Source of the DNA: Phycisphaerales bacterium
Lineage (GTDB): Bacteria > Planctomycetota > Phycisphaerae > Phycisphaerales > UBA1924
Direction of reading: 5' to 3'
Assembly (NCBI GenBank): GCA_029260515.1
Contig: JAJDDC010000040.1
Location: 248,001-312,000, forward strand
Length of the DNA: 64,000 bases
The translations under genes were made by a program, and so were the position numbers. Positions 43,833-53,031 of the stretch are shown one piece after another (positions within the stretch are counted from its first letter, which is position 1; each line of letters opens with the position of its first letter). The notes beneath the pieces are model-generated. The model saw only the letters and a program-made list of their open reading frames with translations, did not search any database and was not told the DNA's origin.

Positions 43833-45119
43833 CTACTCCGAGAGCATCCGGGCGGCCTCGATCTGGCGCTCGATCATCGACGAGACGCTCTGGCGGAAGA
43901 ACTCGCCCTGCTGGGGCGGGATGCCCGAGCTGTCGAAGTCCACGACGATCGCGGGCAGCCAGCGCGTCTGGCTGACGCTGTACCCATCTTGCTCGATCAT
44001 CGCGCTCTCGAGCCCGGGCAGGTGACCCGAGCCGAAGAAGACCGCGACCGAGCGGACGTCGCCAGGGTCATCGAGCACGGCGCGGAGGTTGTCGAGCACG
44101 ACCTCGTTGCGCCCGTCGAGGATGCGTTCCCAGAGCCCGTCACCCATCGCGGGGACGGCCATCTGCATCAGGTCCTCCGAGCGCCCGAGCATCTCGATGA
44201 GCGTCAGGCGGAGGATCGCGCGCGAGTACTCGCTCGACCCGACGAGCTTGAGCACGAGGCCCACAACCTTGGCCATGAACGACTCGCCCGACAGCAGCCC
44301 CATCAGGGGGTCGGGCTCGCCGCCCGCCTCGCCCTCGTCGCCAACGCCCAGCAGCTCGTCCACGGTCATGTCCGCGTTGACCCAGTCGTCGCGCAGGTAG
44401 TCCATCGAGTCGAGCTGGAACACGAGTCCCGCGGCATCGGCGAGCTGGGTTTGGAGCCCATCTGGCGGGGCGATCTCGGAGTCGGCGAGCGGGTGCTGGT
44501 CGGAGAAGAGGACGTCATCGGTCCCGGGGCGGCCGTCGGCGCCGAGGCTCGTGACCTCGAACCCGCCATCGCCCGCGTGATACATCAAGGGGCGGCCCCA
44601 CGCGTCGGTCAACGCCTCGGAGATCTGGCGGCGCGAGGCGGGCTCGGCCAGCTCGATCAGCGTCGTCGCGTCCTGTGGATACTCGCCCAGCTTGCGGCGC
44701 ACGCCCTCGGCGGCCGCCGCGACGAACCGGATCCGTCCGTCGGTCGCGCCCTGCCGACGCGCGTCGTCCGCGTCCTCGGGCACGTTCATCCACGGCGGTC
44801 CGACGCCCTCGAACAGGACGAGGTCCTGCTCGTCGAGGAAAGATTGGAGCGCCCGGTAGTACGCCGGCTGGGCGATGTGCGCGACACCGACGAGGTGGAC
44901 GACCGGGCCGTCGCCCCGGGTCGGCCTGAGCGTCCGGATCGAAAGCTCGAGGCTGACCGAGGCGTTGTCCGCCTCGTCGGAGATCCGCATGTACTTGGGC
45001 TCTTCGGGCGCGTCGTTATCCGGCTCGCACAGGGCCGGGCCCGCGGCCTGGCACGCGAGTGCGGGGATGAGTGATCCCACCGCCGTGCCGATCGCCCTGA
45101 GCGTCCTGTTCATCGCCAT
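43833..45119 (-). CDS. TraB-like protein with inserted GspG-like domain
   Basis: A 428-residue exported protein (signal 1-30). Residues about 73-107 (VVHLVGVAHIAQPAYYRALQ, then DLVLFEGV) and 365-400 (VAVFFGSGHLPGLESAMIEQ) match the two conserved parts of the TraB/GumN family. Between them, about 133-207, lies a segment like the globular part of type II secretion pseudopilin GspG: VRRKLGEYPQDATTLIEL, DAWGRPLMYHAGDGG, and FEVTSLGADGRPGTDDVLF with the Asp-rich calcium-site pattern. No prepilin N-terminal helix is present. The ATG at 45119 has AGGAGG eight bases upstream. Function unknown. Confidence 0.7.
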   Translation of the reverse strand: MAMNRTLRAIGTAVGSLIPALACQAAGPALCEPDNDAPEEPKYMRISDEADNASVSLELSIRTLRPTRGDGPVVHLVGVAHIAQPAYYRALQSFLDEQDLVLFEGVGPPWMNVPEDADDARRQGATDGRIRFVAAAAEGVRRKLGEYPQDATTLIELAEPASRRQISEALTDAWGRPLMYHAGDGGFEVTSLGADGRPGTDDVLFSDQHPLADSEIAPPDGLQTQLADAAGLVFQLDSMDYLRDDWVNADMTVDELLGVGDEGEAGGEPDPLMGLLSGESFMAKVVGLVLKLVGSSEYSRAILRLTLIEMLGRSEDLMQMAVPAMGDGLWERILDGRNEVVLDNLRAVLDDPGDVRSVAVFFGSGHLPGLESAMIEQDGYSVSQTRWLPAIVVDFDSSGIPPQQGEFFRQSVSSMIERQIEAARMLSE

Positions 45120-45270
45120 GCGGATCCCTCCTGTCGGCGGGCGTGGTCACGCCCGACCGTCTGATGCCAAACGCCGTTCGTCGCCCGGTTGTTCATCACT
45201 GGTTGTTCGACAAACGGTACCCCCGGCTTTCGGGGGCGGTTGCCGGGCCCCCGGCTGGGCGTGCTGGGGA

Positions 45271-45690
45271 TCAGGCGATAAGTTCGAGACGCTCACGGAC
45301 CTCGGACTCGGGCTTTTCACCCAGGCGGTCGTAGACCGCCGAGGCGCCCCCGGGACCGGCGCCCCCTACCGCCTCCAGGGCGTCGCGCAGGGCGGAGGGA
45401 GAGAGCAGGAGCGAGGCGGGGGTGGCGGAGCCGTGGGCGCTGGCCGCGGCCCGGACGACCTCGCGCTCGCGCTCGCTCAGGCCCATCCGGGAGGCGAGGC
45501 GGCGGAAGGCGCGCTCCTCGGGCTCGGCCGGTTCGCGGGATCGCATCCACAGGTAGATCGTCAACGCCGAGAAGAGCAATGCCCCGAGCACCGCGAGGAT
45601 CAGCGCCCAGTCCAGGCCCGCCTCGAAGCTCGCGGGGGGCGCGGGCTCGCGGACGAGTTCGACGGCGGTGGAGTAGTCGGGCGGGCTCAC
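45271..45690 (-). CDS. Small single-pass membrane protein, unknown
   Basis: A 139-residue protein with one clear membrane helix (WALILAVLGALLFSALTIYL, about residues 28-47). A cytoplasmic helical tail follows: REPAEPEERAFRRLASRMGL, then SEREREVVRAAA, resembling the first helices of winged-helix or LuxR-type domains without being convincing. The GTG at 45690 overlaps the stop of the upstream HEAT-repeat gene (GTGA), so the two proteins probably work together. I recognise no family. Confidence 0.6.
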   Translation of the reverse strand: MSPPDYSTAVELVREPAPPASFEAGLDWALILAVLGALLFSALTIYLWMRSREPAEPEERAFRRLASRMGLSEREREVVRAAASAHGSATPASLLLSPSALRDALEAVGGAGPGGASAVYDRLGEKPESEVRERLELIA

Positions 45691-47894
45691 GGCGTGTACC
45701 CCGCGTGCGTGGTCGCCGTGCCGGCCTGGCGGGCGCGGATCTCACCCAGCAGCCTCGACGCGCAGCGCGACGCACGCCGGCGCGCGTCGTCGCTCGGGTC
45801 GTCGCCGGCGATCCGCGCCACGCGGCGCGCCAGTTCCGCCCAACGCGAGCCCAGGCGCTCCTGGCCCGCGCCCGCCATCGCGCGCTCTGCCAGCCACACG
45901 CCCGCGACCCGGTGCTCCGCGCGCGCGTCGGAGAGCATCGCCTCGAGCGCATCGACCGCGGCGGGCTCGAAGACACGCGCCCTCCCGGGCGAGCCCGATC
46001 CGAGCAGCGCACGCAGGGCGTTGGCGCGGACACGGTGGCGCCCGTCGTCCTTGAGCTCGATGAGTGCGCCGTAGAACTCGGGCGCCGCGGTCGCCAGGTC
46101 GCCGCCCGACCGGGCCTGTCGGGCGCCGGACTCGACGGCGTTGGCGCGGACGCGGTCGTCGTTGTCGTCGAGCGCCTCGGCGACCGCGCGCCGGGCGCCC
46201 TCGCCCGTCGCCTCGGCCAGGGCGCCGACCGCGGTGGCGCGCACGCGCTCGTCCTCCGACGCGTCGCCCAGGCGGGCGAGGACAAGATCGACGAAACGGT
46301 CCACGGCACGCAGGGCGCGGACCTGGCGGAGCGCGTCGATTCTGTCCCGGGCGCCGCCCGAGCCCAGGCGGGCGGCCAGCTGCTCTCCGAATCCCTCGGG
46401 GTCCTCGGCGAGCCAGCGGCGCGCCGCGAGGCGCGAGGCGGGGGTGGTCGGTGAGAACGGGCTCAGCCTCGCCAGATCGGTCTGGCCGGCGCGCCGGACC
46501 GCGTCGTGCGGGCTCTCGCTGAGCAGGGTCGCGACGCGGGCGCGACCGGCCTCGCGCATCCGCGGGGGCCAGCGCACGCCGCCAGGGTCGCCCGCGAGCG
46601 ACCATCGGTGCGTCGCCAACCTGGCGACGCGCTCGTCGGCATCAAAACACAAGTCCACGAGTTCGATGGGGTCGGCCGTCACCGCGAGTCGGACGCCGAC
46701 ACTCGGGTCGGGGTCGCCCAGGAACGGGGCACGGGCCAGGCGTCGTGTCGCCTCGTCGGCGCGGACGACGTTGATGAAGGCGACGGCGCCGCGGCGCTCA
46801 CGGGCGTCGAGCTGCGCCACATCCGCCCCTGTCGGGACCGGGCCCGTCGGGTCCAGACGGACCAACGCGCCCGAGGCCGTATTCTCGCGTTTCGTGCGCG
46901 CATCGATCAGGCGGCAGGCGCGGGCGCGCCTGGGGTTGATCGAAAGGTGCGCCTCGCGCAGGACCGCCCGGTGCTCGATCGTGCTCGTCGCGCGGGCGAC
47001 TCGCTCTGCGGCGGCCGCGGCGAGCCCGGGCGAGGTCAGCAGGCGCCAGGCGCGTTGGCGGAGAATCGCGCCCTCGCGCCGACGCAGGACAGTGCCCACC
47101 GCCGCGTGGCTCGGGTGCGTGGACTCGTCGAGCAGGCGGTGCAGGCGGGCCATCGAGGCGCGGACCTCGTCGGCGGCCTGTTCGTCGGCGCACTCAAGCG
47201 GCTGGTCGAGCAGAAGCAGCGCCGCGAGCAGCGGGCCCGAGCACCTGTGCTCGGCGAACGACCAGGCCGAGTCCGCGACGGCGCGGAGCAGACGCTCTGC
47301 GCCCGCGCCCCGGGTGAGCCGGTTTGAGGCGGTATCGAGGCGGGGGCTCGCGGAGAGGCGCCCGAGCTCGTCGCCGAGCAGTTCGGTGTCCGCGTCCTCG
47401 AGGGCGGCCAGAGCCAGGCGGATCAGGGCACGCTCCCCGGAGAGCGCGACGCCCGGGTCGGGCGACGAGACAAGGGCCGCGGCGTGGGGCGCCATCGAAG
47501 GGTCGGGCGCGTCGATGATCAGCTCGGCGAGGTTGGCGGCGTCCGCGGGAGAGCCGTCGCGAGCGACGGAGGCCGCGATGCGGTCCCATCGCCCCGCGCC
47601 GACCGCGAGGGCGGCCTGTCGGGTGTGCTCGTCGAGGCGTGACCAGTTTGAGAGCAGCGTCCCTAGGGCATCATCCGCAGGCCGCGACGCGCCGACCGGC
47701 GTGAGACGGCGCAGCCACGCGGGCAGCTCGCCCGGGTCGGCGACGCCCAGGTCGAGCAGCTCGACGGCGAGGTCCGCGAGCTCCTCGTCGGCCGCGACGC
47801 GCATAGCGCCGGCGAGCGCGACAATGCGTTCGCGCGGGGGGAGGCCTCGCAGCGCGGTCAGCGCCGGGTTCGTATGTGCGGTTGGTTCACGCAC
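45687..47894 (-). CDS. HEAT-repeat-like protein, unknown function
   Basis: A 735-residue protein (from the GTG at 47894) made of many Ala/Leu/Arg-rich helical pairs of HEAT type. Examples are LVLARLGDASEDERVRATAV, ALAEATGEGARRAVAEAL, RVRANAVESGARQARSGG and RVRANALRALLGSG. No signal peptide, membrane segment or catalytic motif is visible, so it is probably a cytoplasmic scaffold. An upstream TTG at 47945 is also open, but a -10-like TACAAT at 47949-47954 would start transcription near 47942, favouring the GTG. It is coupled to a small membrane protein. Confidence 0.7.
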   Translation of the reverse strand: MREPTAHTNPALTALRGLPPRERIVALAGAMRVAADEELADLAVELLDLGVADPGELPAWLRRLTPVGASRPADDALGTLLSNWSRLDEHTRQAALAVGAGRWDRIAASVARDGSPADAANLAELIIDAPDPSMAPHAAALVSSPDPGVALSGERALIRLALAALEDADTELLGDELGRLSASPRLDTASNRLTRGAGAERLLRAVADSAWSFAEHRCSGPLLAALLLLDQPLECADEQAADEVRASMARLHRLLDESTHPSHAAVGTVLRRREGAILRQRAWRLLTSPGLAAAAAERVARATSTIEHRAVLREAHLSINPRRARACRLIDARTKRENTASGALVRLDPTGPVPTGADVAQLDARERRGAVAFINVVRADEATRRLARAPFLGDPDPSVGVRLAVTADPIELVDLCFDADERVARLATHRWSLAGDPGGVRWPPRMREAGRARVATLLSESPHDAVRRAGQTDLARLSPFSPTTPASRLAARRWLAEDPEGFGEQLAARLGSGGARDRIDALRQVRALRAVDRFVDLVLARLGDASEDERVRATAVGALAEATGEGARRAVAEALDDNDDRVRANAVESGARQARSGGDLATAAPEFYGALIELKDDGRHRVRANALRALLGSGSPGRARVFEPAAVDALEAMLSDARAEHRVAGVWLAERAMAGAGQERLGSRWAELARRVARIAGDDPSDDARRRASRCASRLLGEIRARQAGTATTHAGYTP

Positions 47895-47948
47895 TTCGGG
47901 TGCCCCGCCCCCCCGAACGTCGGGGGTGATGCCGGAAACATGCAATGG

Positions 47949-47954
47949 ATTGTA
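47949..47954 (-). promoter_or_regulatory. Candidate -10 element for the HEAT-repeat gene
   Basis: On the minus strand 47949-47954 reads TACAAT, five of six matches to TATAAT, in a stretch unusually rich in A/T for this window. No clear -35 box is seen 16-18 bases upstream. If used, transcription begins near 47942, leaving about 48 bases before the GTG at 47894. Confidence 0.35.
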
Positions 47955-48142
47955 GATTTTGGAGCAGGCTCTCGCATATGTTGTGCCTTCCGTCCACTAA
48001 CCCTGTGTTCTCGGGGGTCATCAAACCAGGGTTCCGCCGCGAAGAACGCGTGAAGATTCGGGTCACATTCCAGCATGTGCCGAGTTCACACGGGTGCGGC
48101 CACCGCACGACATCCGGCGCCAGTCGCCATGAAAGGGAAGCA

Positions 48143-48688
48143 ATGACGCACATTCCCGCCAACCCGAACGTCCTCCAAACCTACCAGGTTGCACTGTACC
48201 AGAGGGCGCTGCACCCTGAGTTGTTCACGCTCAAGGACAGGCGGACGCTGCGTCACGCGGATTACGAGTTCGAGGCGTGGCTGATGCCCGCCGGGCACGT
48301 GCTCCGCTTCGAGCGGGGCGGGTCGTGCGTGTGCGAGCTGGCAACCGAGCGGGAGGAGGGGCTACCCGAGGTCGAGCGGGTCGAATCCTTCTTCGCCGCG
48401 GGCGAGCACGAGTACGAGAAGTGCTTCAAGGCCCTGGGCATCAACTACATGACCAACGTCCAGACCGAGCAGCTCTCGGAGAACATCTTCCTCTCGACCC
48501 TCGACGAGATGCGCCAGCACGCGGTCGAGATGGACGCGTTGGCCTTCGAGTGGGAGGACGAGGGGGGGCACTCCTTGTCGATCGTGGACGTCCAGCGGTT
48601 CAGCGGGGAGGTCCACGCCCAGTGCTTCCACCTGATCAGCCGAGGGGGGATCGTGGTGCGGACGCAGTCGATCTTCGAACGGGTGTAG
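48143..48688 (+). CDS. DUF2617-type conserved protein
   Basis: A 181-residue soluble protein (ATG at 48143 with AAAGGGA upstream). It resembles the DUF2617 family: QVALYQRALHPELFTL, ADYEFEAWLMPAGHVLRFER, a LPEVERVESFFAAGE loop, then YMTNVQTEQLSENIFLSTLDE and a closing VHAQCFHLISRGGIVVRTQS. No function is known for the family. It is a single-gene unit: divergent from the HEAT gene upstream and closed by a strong terminator 38 bases downstream. Confidence 0.65.
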   Translation: MTHIPANPNVLQTYQVALYQRALHPELFTLKDRRTLRHADYEFEAWLMPAGHVLRFERGGSCVCELATEREEGLPEVERVESFFAAGEHEYEKCFKALGINYMTNVQTEQLSENIFLSTLDEMRQHAVEMDALAFEWEDEGGHSLSIVDVQRFSGEVHAQCFHLISRGGIVVRTQSIFERV

Positions 48689-48725
48689 CGGGAGTCCGCG
48701 GGGGGCCGGATGCCCAACGACGCGT

Positions 48726-48755
48726 GCCCAGGGATTCGGATCCCTGGGCTTTTTT
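48726..48755 (+). terminator. Intrinsic terminator after the DUF2617 gene
   Basis: Perfect 9-bp stem GCCCAGGGA (48726-48734) and TCCCTGGGC (48741-48749) with a 6-base loop TTCGGA, followed directly by TTTTTTC. This is a textbook factor-independent terminator on the plus strand and one of only two convincing ones in the window. Confidence 0.92.
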
Positions 48756-49032
48756 CTTGGGGGCGAATGGTCGATACGGGGGGCGTGGATAGGCTATTCG
48801 TGATGATGCCCAGGCTGCACGAGGTCGGGAGGCTTTCGAGCCGCCGAATTAGCAGGCCCCGCTGACGGGGCGGGTGCTGTTGCGCCGCCGCCCGTGTCCG
48901 GGGCCCGCGAGTCGTCCAGCCGGCGCAGAACCGCACAACCGAGCGATACGATCCCGTCCTACCGACGGCCTTGTCGTCACGATGATCCAGAGCCCCCCCG
49001 GCGATCGGCCGCGTGGGCGGAGGCGCCCGACC
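48756..49032 (+). other. Upstream region of ileS, no gene seen
   Basis: Between the terminator and the ileS start I see no coding frame with protein character. It holds a perfect hairpin GCCCCG-CTGA-CGGGGC at 48856-48871 and a weak -10-like TACGAT at 48947-48952 without a good -35. No T-box specifier pattern or tRNA-like element could be recognised. Confidence 0.5.
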
Positions 49033-51996
49033 ATGTCCGAGTCCACGTCCGAGACCAGGCCCGATGCGAAGCGGGACTACCGCAAAACGCTGAACCTGCC
49101 CAAGACCGCGTTCGCGATGAAGGCGAACCTGGTCCAGAACGAGCCTGCGAGCCTGAAGCGCTGGGGCAAGCTCGGCGGCGAGGGGCTGTACGCGGTTCTG
49201 CGCGCGCAGAACAAGCCCAAGGGGCGGTTCGTGTTCCACGACGGGCCGCCGTACGCGAACGGGTCGATCCACCTCGGGCACCTGATGAACAAGTGCCTCA
49301 AGGACTTCGTGGTGCGGACGCGGACGATGATGGGGTATGACACGCCGTACGTGCCCGGGTGGGACTGCCACGGCCTGCCCATCGAGCACAAGGTGATGAC
49401 CGAGCTGGTCGAGTCGGGCGAGATCAAGAAGCTCGAGGGGCTCGAGGACGACGCGCGCCGGATGGCGGTGCGCAAGGCGTGCAAGAAGTACGCGGGCAAG
49501 TTCGTCAAGCTGCAGACGGGGCAGATGGAGCGGCTGCTGACGCTGGCCGACTACAAGAACCCCTACCTGACGATGGCGAAGGCGTACGAGGGGGCGGTGA
49601 TCGAGGTGCTCTCGGGCCTGCTCGAGCGGGGGCTCGTGTTCCGGGCGCTCAAGCCTGTGCACTGGTCGGTCGCGAACGAGACGGCGCTGGCCGAAGCGGA
49701 ACTCGAGTACATGGACCGCGAGGACCTGTCGGTGTACGTGGACTTCGAGGCGGCGGACGCCGGGGCGGTGTATGCGGCGTTCGGATTGGGTGAACAAGAC
49801 AAGAAGGCAGGCGGGACGCCTGCCCCACCGCTGACACCGAGTTTCATGATCTGGACCACGACGCCCTGGACGCTGCCGGCGAACCTTGCGGTCGCGGTGC
49901 ACGAGCGTTTCGAGTACGCGCTGGTACGGGTGGACGGGAACGTGACCGTCATGGCAAGGGAGGCGGTCGAGCGGGTCACCAAGGCGGCCAAGAGCGATGA
50001 GGTCGAGGTTCTCGCGACGACGACGGGCAATCGGCTCGTCGGGCTGCGGTACAAGCACCCGTTCATCGACAGGGCGCCGCGGCCTGTTGGAGAGCCCGAC
50101 GCGGACACGACGAACTGCTACACGGTCGTGAGCGCCGACTACGTGACACTCGAGGACGGCACGGGGCTGGTGCACACGGCGCCCGGGCACGGCGCCGACG
50201 ACTACCTGACCGGGATGCGCGTGGGCTTGCCCACGTACTGCCCCGTGCTCGGGGACGGCACGTACGACGCGAGCACGCCCGACTGGCTCAGCGGCATGTC
50301 GATCTGGGACGCCAACGCCCTGATCGCCAAGCGGCTCGAAGAGTCCGGGCACTTGTTCTTCGGGCACAAGTTCACGCACAGCTACCCGCACGACTGGCGG
50401 AGCAAGACGCCGGTGATCTTCCGGTGCACGGAGCAGTGGTTCGTGGGCGCGGACACGCCGGGCAAGGGCGGGGCCGTCGAGGGCAGGACACTCCGCGAGA
50501 TGGCGCTCGAGTTCACGGGCGATCCCGACAGGCTCGCGTTCGTGCCGGCGTGGGGGCGGAACCGGATGCGGGGGATGCTCGAGAGCCGACCGGACTGGTG
50601 CATCAGCCGCCAGCGGGCGTGGGGGCTGCCCATCCCGAGCTTCACGATGCCCGACGGCTCGTCGTTCATGACCGCGGCGTCTGCGAAGGCGGTCGCGACG
50701 CTCTTCCGGGAGAAGGGGTCGGACGTTTGGTTCCTGGCCTCGCCCGAGGAGATGCTGGCCCACTACGACCCGGCGGGCGATCCCGAGGCGCCGGCGGGCC
50801 TGGACGTGAACGGGCTCAAGAAGGGCGCCGACATCCTGGACGTGTGGTTCGAGTCTGGCTCGAGCTGGAACGCGGTCATGCGCGAGCGGTTCGGCGACGA
50901 GGCGTTCCCTGTCGAGCTGTACCTGGAGGGGTCGGACCAGCACCGTGGGTGGTTCCAGTTGTCGATGCTGCCTGCGTTGGGGGTGATGGGCAGGCCCCCG
51001 TACAAGGCGCTGCTCACGCACGGGTTCTGCAACGACAAGGACGGCAAGAAGCTCTCCAAGAGCGCCGGGCACACGATCGAGTCGCTGTTCGAGCATTACG
51101 GCGCCGACGTGCTCCGCTGGTGGGTCTGCTCGCTGGCGTACGAGAACGACGTCAAGGTGGACGACGAGTTCTTCAAGCTCGCGGGCGAGAGCTACAGGAA
51201 AGTCCGCAACACGCTCCGGTTCATGCTCTCGAATCTTGGCGATTACGACGGGGGCATGCCCGATCTGTCCTCGGTCCCCCCCACTTCCATCGACGCGTGG
51301 GCGCTGGGCGAGTACAACAAGCTGGCCGCAAAGGTCGTCGCGGCGTACGAACGGTACGACTTCCGTGCCGCCCACAACGCGCTCTACGACTTCTGCAACG
51401 AGACGCTCAGCGCGACGTACCTGACGGCGGTCAAGGACAGGCTGTACTGCGACAAGGCCGACTCGCCGCGGCGCCGCCAGACACAGGCGACGCTGTTCGC
51501 GCTGTCGGACGCGCTGTGCAGGCTGCTCGCGCCGGTGATGTGCCACACGGCCGACGAGGCGTACCGGGCGCTGCACGGCGTGGATCAGAAAGACACCGGT
51601 GTGTGCGTGCATCTGCTCGAGTTCGTTGAGACGCTCAGCGTGAGGGCGGACGATGGCTGGGCGGCAGTCCTCGAGGCTCGGCACGCGGCGATGATCGCTT
51701 TCGAGCAGGCGAAGACGCCGGCGCCCGAGGGGCTTGGAATGGAGAACCCGCTCGACGCGGGGCTTGTCGTGCCAGACCCGGACGGCGTGCTTTCCGGATT
51801 CGACGCGGGAGACCTGGCGGATCTGTGCGGTGTGAGCACGGTGGACCTCGATGGCGGGGCGGACGCGGCCCGCGTGATCGACCTGCGGGACCGGCCTCGC
51901 TGCGAGCGGAGCTGGAAGCGGACGCCCGACGTCCGCGAACGAAGCGACGGTGGGATGCTCTCGGATCGGGACGCGGAGGCGGTTGGGATCGCGTAG
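49033..51996 (+). CDS. ileS: Isoleucyl-tRNA synthetase
   Basis: IleRS charges tRNA-Ile. The 987-residue class I enzyme has the HIGH motif as HLGH in GPPYANGSIHLGHLMNK, the editing (CP1) region with WTTTPWTLPANLAVAV and the catalytic KMSKS motif as KLSKS in DGKKLSKSAGHT. The C-terminal zinc ribbon that many bacterial IleRS use for tRNA binding is degenerate: the first Cys (957) stands in CERSWKR where CxxCWK is usual, and the second pair reads LSDRD instead of LCxRC. The ATG at 49033 has GGAGG 11 bases upstream. Confidence 0.96.
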   Translation: MSESTSETRPDAKRDYRKTLNLPKTAFAMKANLVQNEPASLKRWGKLGGEGLYAVLRAQNKPKGRFVFHDGPPYANGSIHLGHLMNKCLKDFVVRTRTMMGYDTPYVPGWDCHGLPIEHKVMTELVESGEIKKLEGLEDDARRMAVRKACKKYAGKFVKLQTGQMERLLTLADYKNPYLTMAKAYEGAVIEVLSGLLERGLVFRALKPVHWSVANETALAEAELEYMDREDLSVYVDFEAADAGAVYAAFGLGEQDKKAGGTPAPPLTPSFMIWTTTPWTLPANLAVAVHERFEYALVRVDGNVTVMAREAVERVTKAAKSDEVEVLATTTGNRLVGLRYKHPFIDRAPRPVGEPDADTTNCYTVVSADYVTLEDGTGLVHTAPGHGADDYLTGMRVGLPTYCPVLGDGTYDASTPDWLSGMSIWDANALIAKRLEESGHLFFGHKFTHSYPHDWRSKTPVIFRCTEQWFVGADTPGKGGAVEGRTLREMALEFTGDPDRLAFVPAWGRNRMRGMLESRPDWCISRQRAWGLPIPSFTMPDGSSFMTAASAKAVATLFREKGSDVWFLASPEEMLAHYDPAGDPEAPAGLDVNGLKKGADILDVWFESGSSWNAVMRERFGDEAFPVELYLEGSDQHRGWFQLSMLPALGVMGRPPYKALLTHGFCNDKDGKKLSKSAGHTIESLFEHYGADVLRWWVCSLAYENDVKVDDEFFKLAGESYRKVRNTLRFMLSNLGDYDGGMPDLSSVPPTSIDAWALGEYNKLAAKVVAAYERYDFRAAHNALYDFCNETLSATYLTAVKDRLYCDKADSPRRRQTQATLFALSDALCRLLAPVMCHTADEAYRALHGVDQKDTGVCVHLLEFVETLSVRADDGWAAVLEARHAAMIAFEQAKTPAPEGLGMENPLDAGLVVPDPDGVLSGFDAGDLADLCGVSTVDLDGGADAARVIDLRDRPRCERSWKRTPDVRERSDGGMLSDRDAEAVGIA

Positions 51997-52160
51997 GCGC
52001 TGCCCGGGCGTCCGGCGTCCGAGAATCTCGGCGGGGCCGCGCCCTCACCCGGCGCGTCACAGATGGTGTTGCCCGCACGCGACGCGCGCCGGCCCGGGCG
52101 TGTTGCCAGAACGCGACACGGGGCTGGATCGCCCCGCGCCGCCCGCCGATCGAGCGGGCG

Positions 52161-53018
52161 ATGAACGAGAACACCAATCCACGCGACGGGCGGTCGAACA
52201 ACACACCCCACGGCGGGGCGACGCGTCGCCCAGCCGGCGACCCGGGCGCTTCGCCCGAGGCGGCCGAGCATCTGTCTCTGCTGGTCTCCGAGCTCGTCTC
52301 GATGCTCGACGGATCACGACGCGGTCTCGGGGAGGCCTCGGACGCGCTGGGCACGACAGGCGACGAGCCTGGTGAGGGCCCCGAGCAGATCGAGACCGCG
52401 CGAGCGCAGATCCAGGCCGTGCAGGGCACGCTCGAGCGGATGAGTGGCATTGTCGGTGCGGCGATGAAGTCGCGGACCATCCCCATCGGCTCGCCCCTGC
52501 TGGGCGAGGGCGTCGCGGTCTCGCTGGGCGAGGCGATCGACCACGCGGTTGATGTCGTCGGGCAGGCGGCCGCGGAACACGGCGTGCGGATAACGGCCGA
52601 GATCCAGCGCGAGGCGGGGCAGACCAGCGCCGGGCCCCTGTACGCGGTCGTGCTCAACGCGATCATGAACGGGATCGAGTCGATCGCCCGGTGCGCCGAA
52701 GCGGACGAGGGCGTCCGGGGCGGGCTGATCACGATCCACGCCGCGATCGTCGAGGACATGGGCATGCGCTGGGTGCAGATCGATGTGACCGACGACGGGC
52801 ACGGGCTGCCCGCGGGCGCCGACCGGGAGTGGCCATTCCGGCACGGGTTCTCGATCAAGGCCGAGGGCGGCGGGGTGGGCCTGTCGGTCGCGCGTCAGCT
52901 CGTGCACGAGGCGGGCGGATCGGTCGAGCTGATGGACCGCGACGGCGCGCCCGAGGGCGCGAGGCCCGGGGCGAACCTGCGGATCCGGTGCCCGTTCCGG
53001 GCGCAGGAAGCCGCGTAG
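52161..53018 (+). CDS. Histidine kinase-like protein with a Ser in place of the phospho-His
   Basis: A 285-residue soluble protein. Residues 36-62 look like a dimerisation/phosphotransfer helix, but the expected H-E-L is LVSELVSMLDGSRRGLGEAS: Ser43 stands where His belongs. The C-terminal ATPase domain is intact: N-box VVLNAIMNGIESIA, G1 DVTDDGHGLPAG, and G2 EGGGVGLSVARQLVHEAGG. It lies 13 bases before a sigma-54 activator gene whose receiver lacks its phospho-Asp. It probably binds ATP and may signal by contact rather than phosphotransfer. The only nearby alternative His (37) is not in an H-box context. The start ATG has a weak upstream site. Confidence 0.75.
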   Translation: MNENTNPRDGRSNNTPHGGATRRPAGDPGASPEAAEHLSLLVSELVSMLDGSRRGLGEASDALGTTGDEPGEGPEQIETARAQIQAVQGTLERMSGIVGAAMKSRTIPIGSPLLGEGVAVSLGEAIDHAVDVVGQAAAEHGVRITAEIQREAGQTSAGPLYAVVLNAIMNGIESIARCAEADEGVRGGLITIHAAIVEDMGMRWVQIDVTDDGHGLPAGADREWPFRHGFSIKAEGGGVGLSVARQLVHEAGGSVELMDRDGAPEGARPGANLRIRCPFRAQEAA

Positions 53019-53031
53019 ACCGGGGGCTGGC

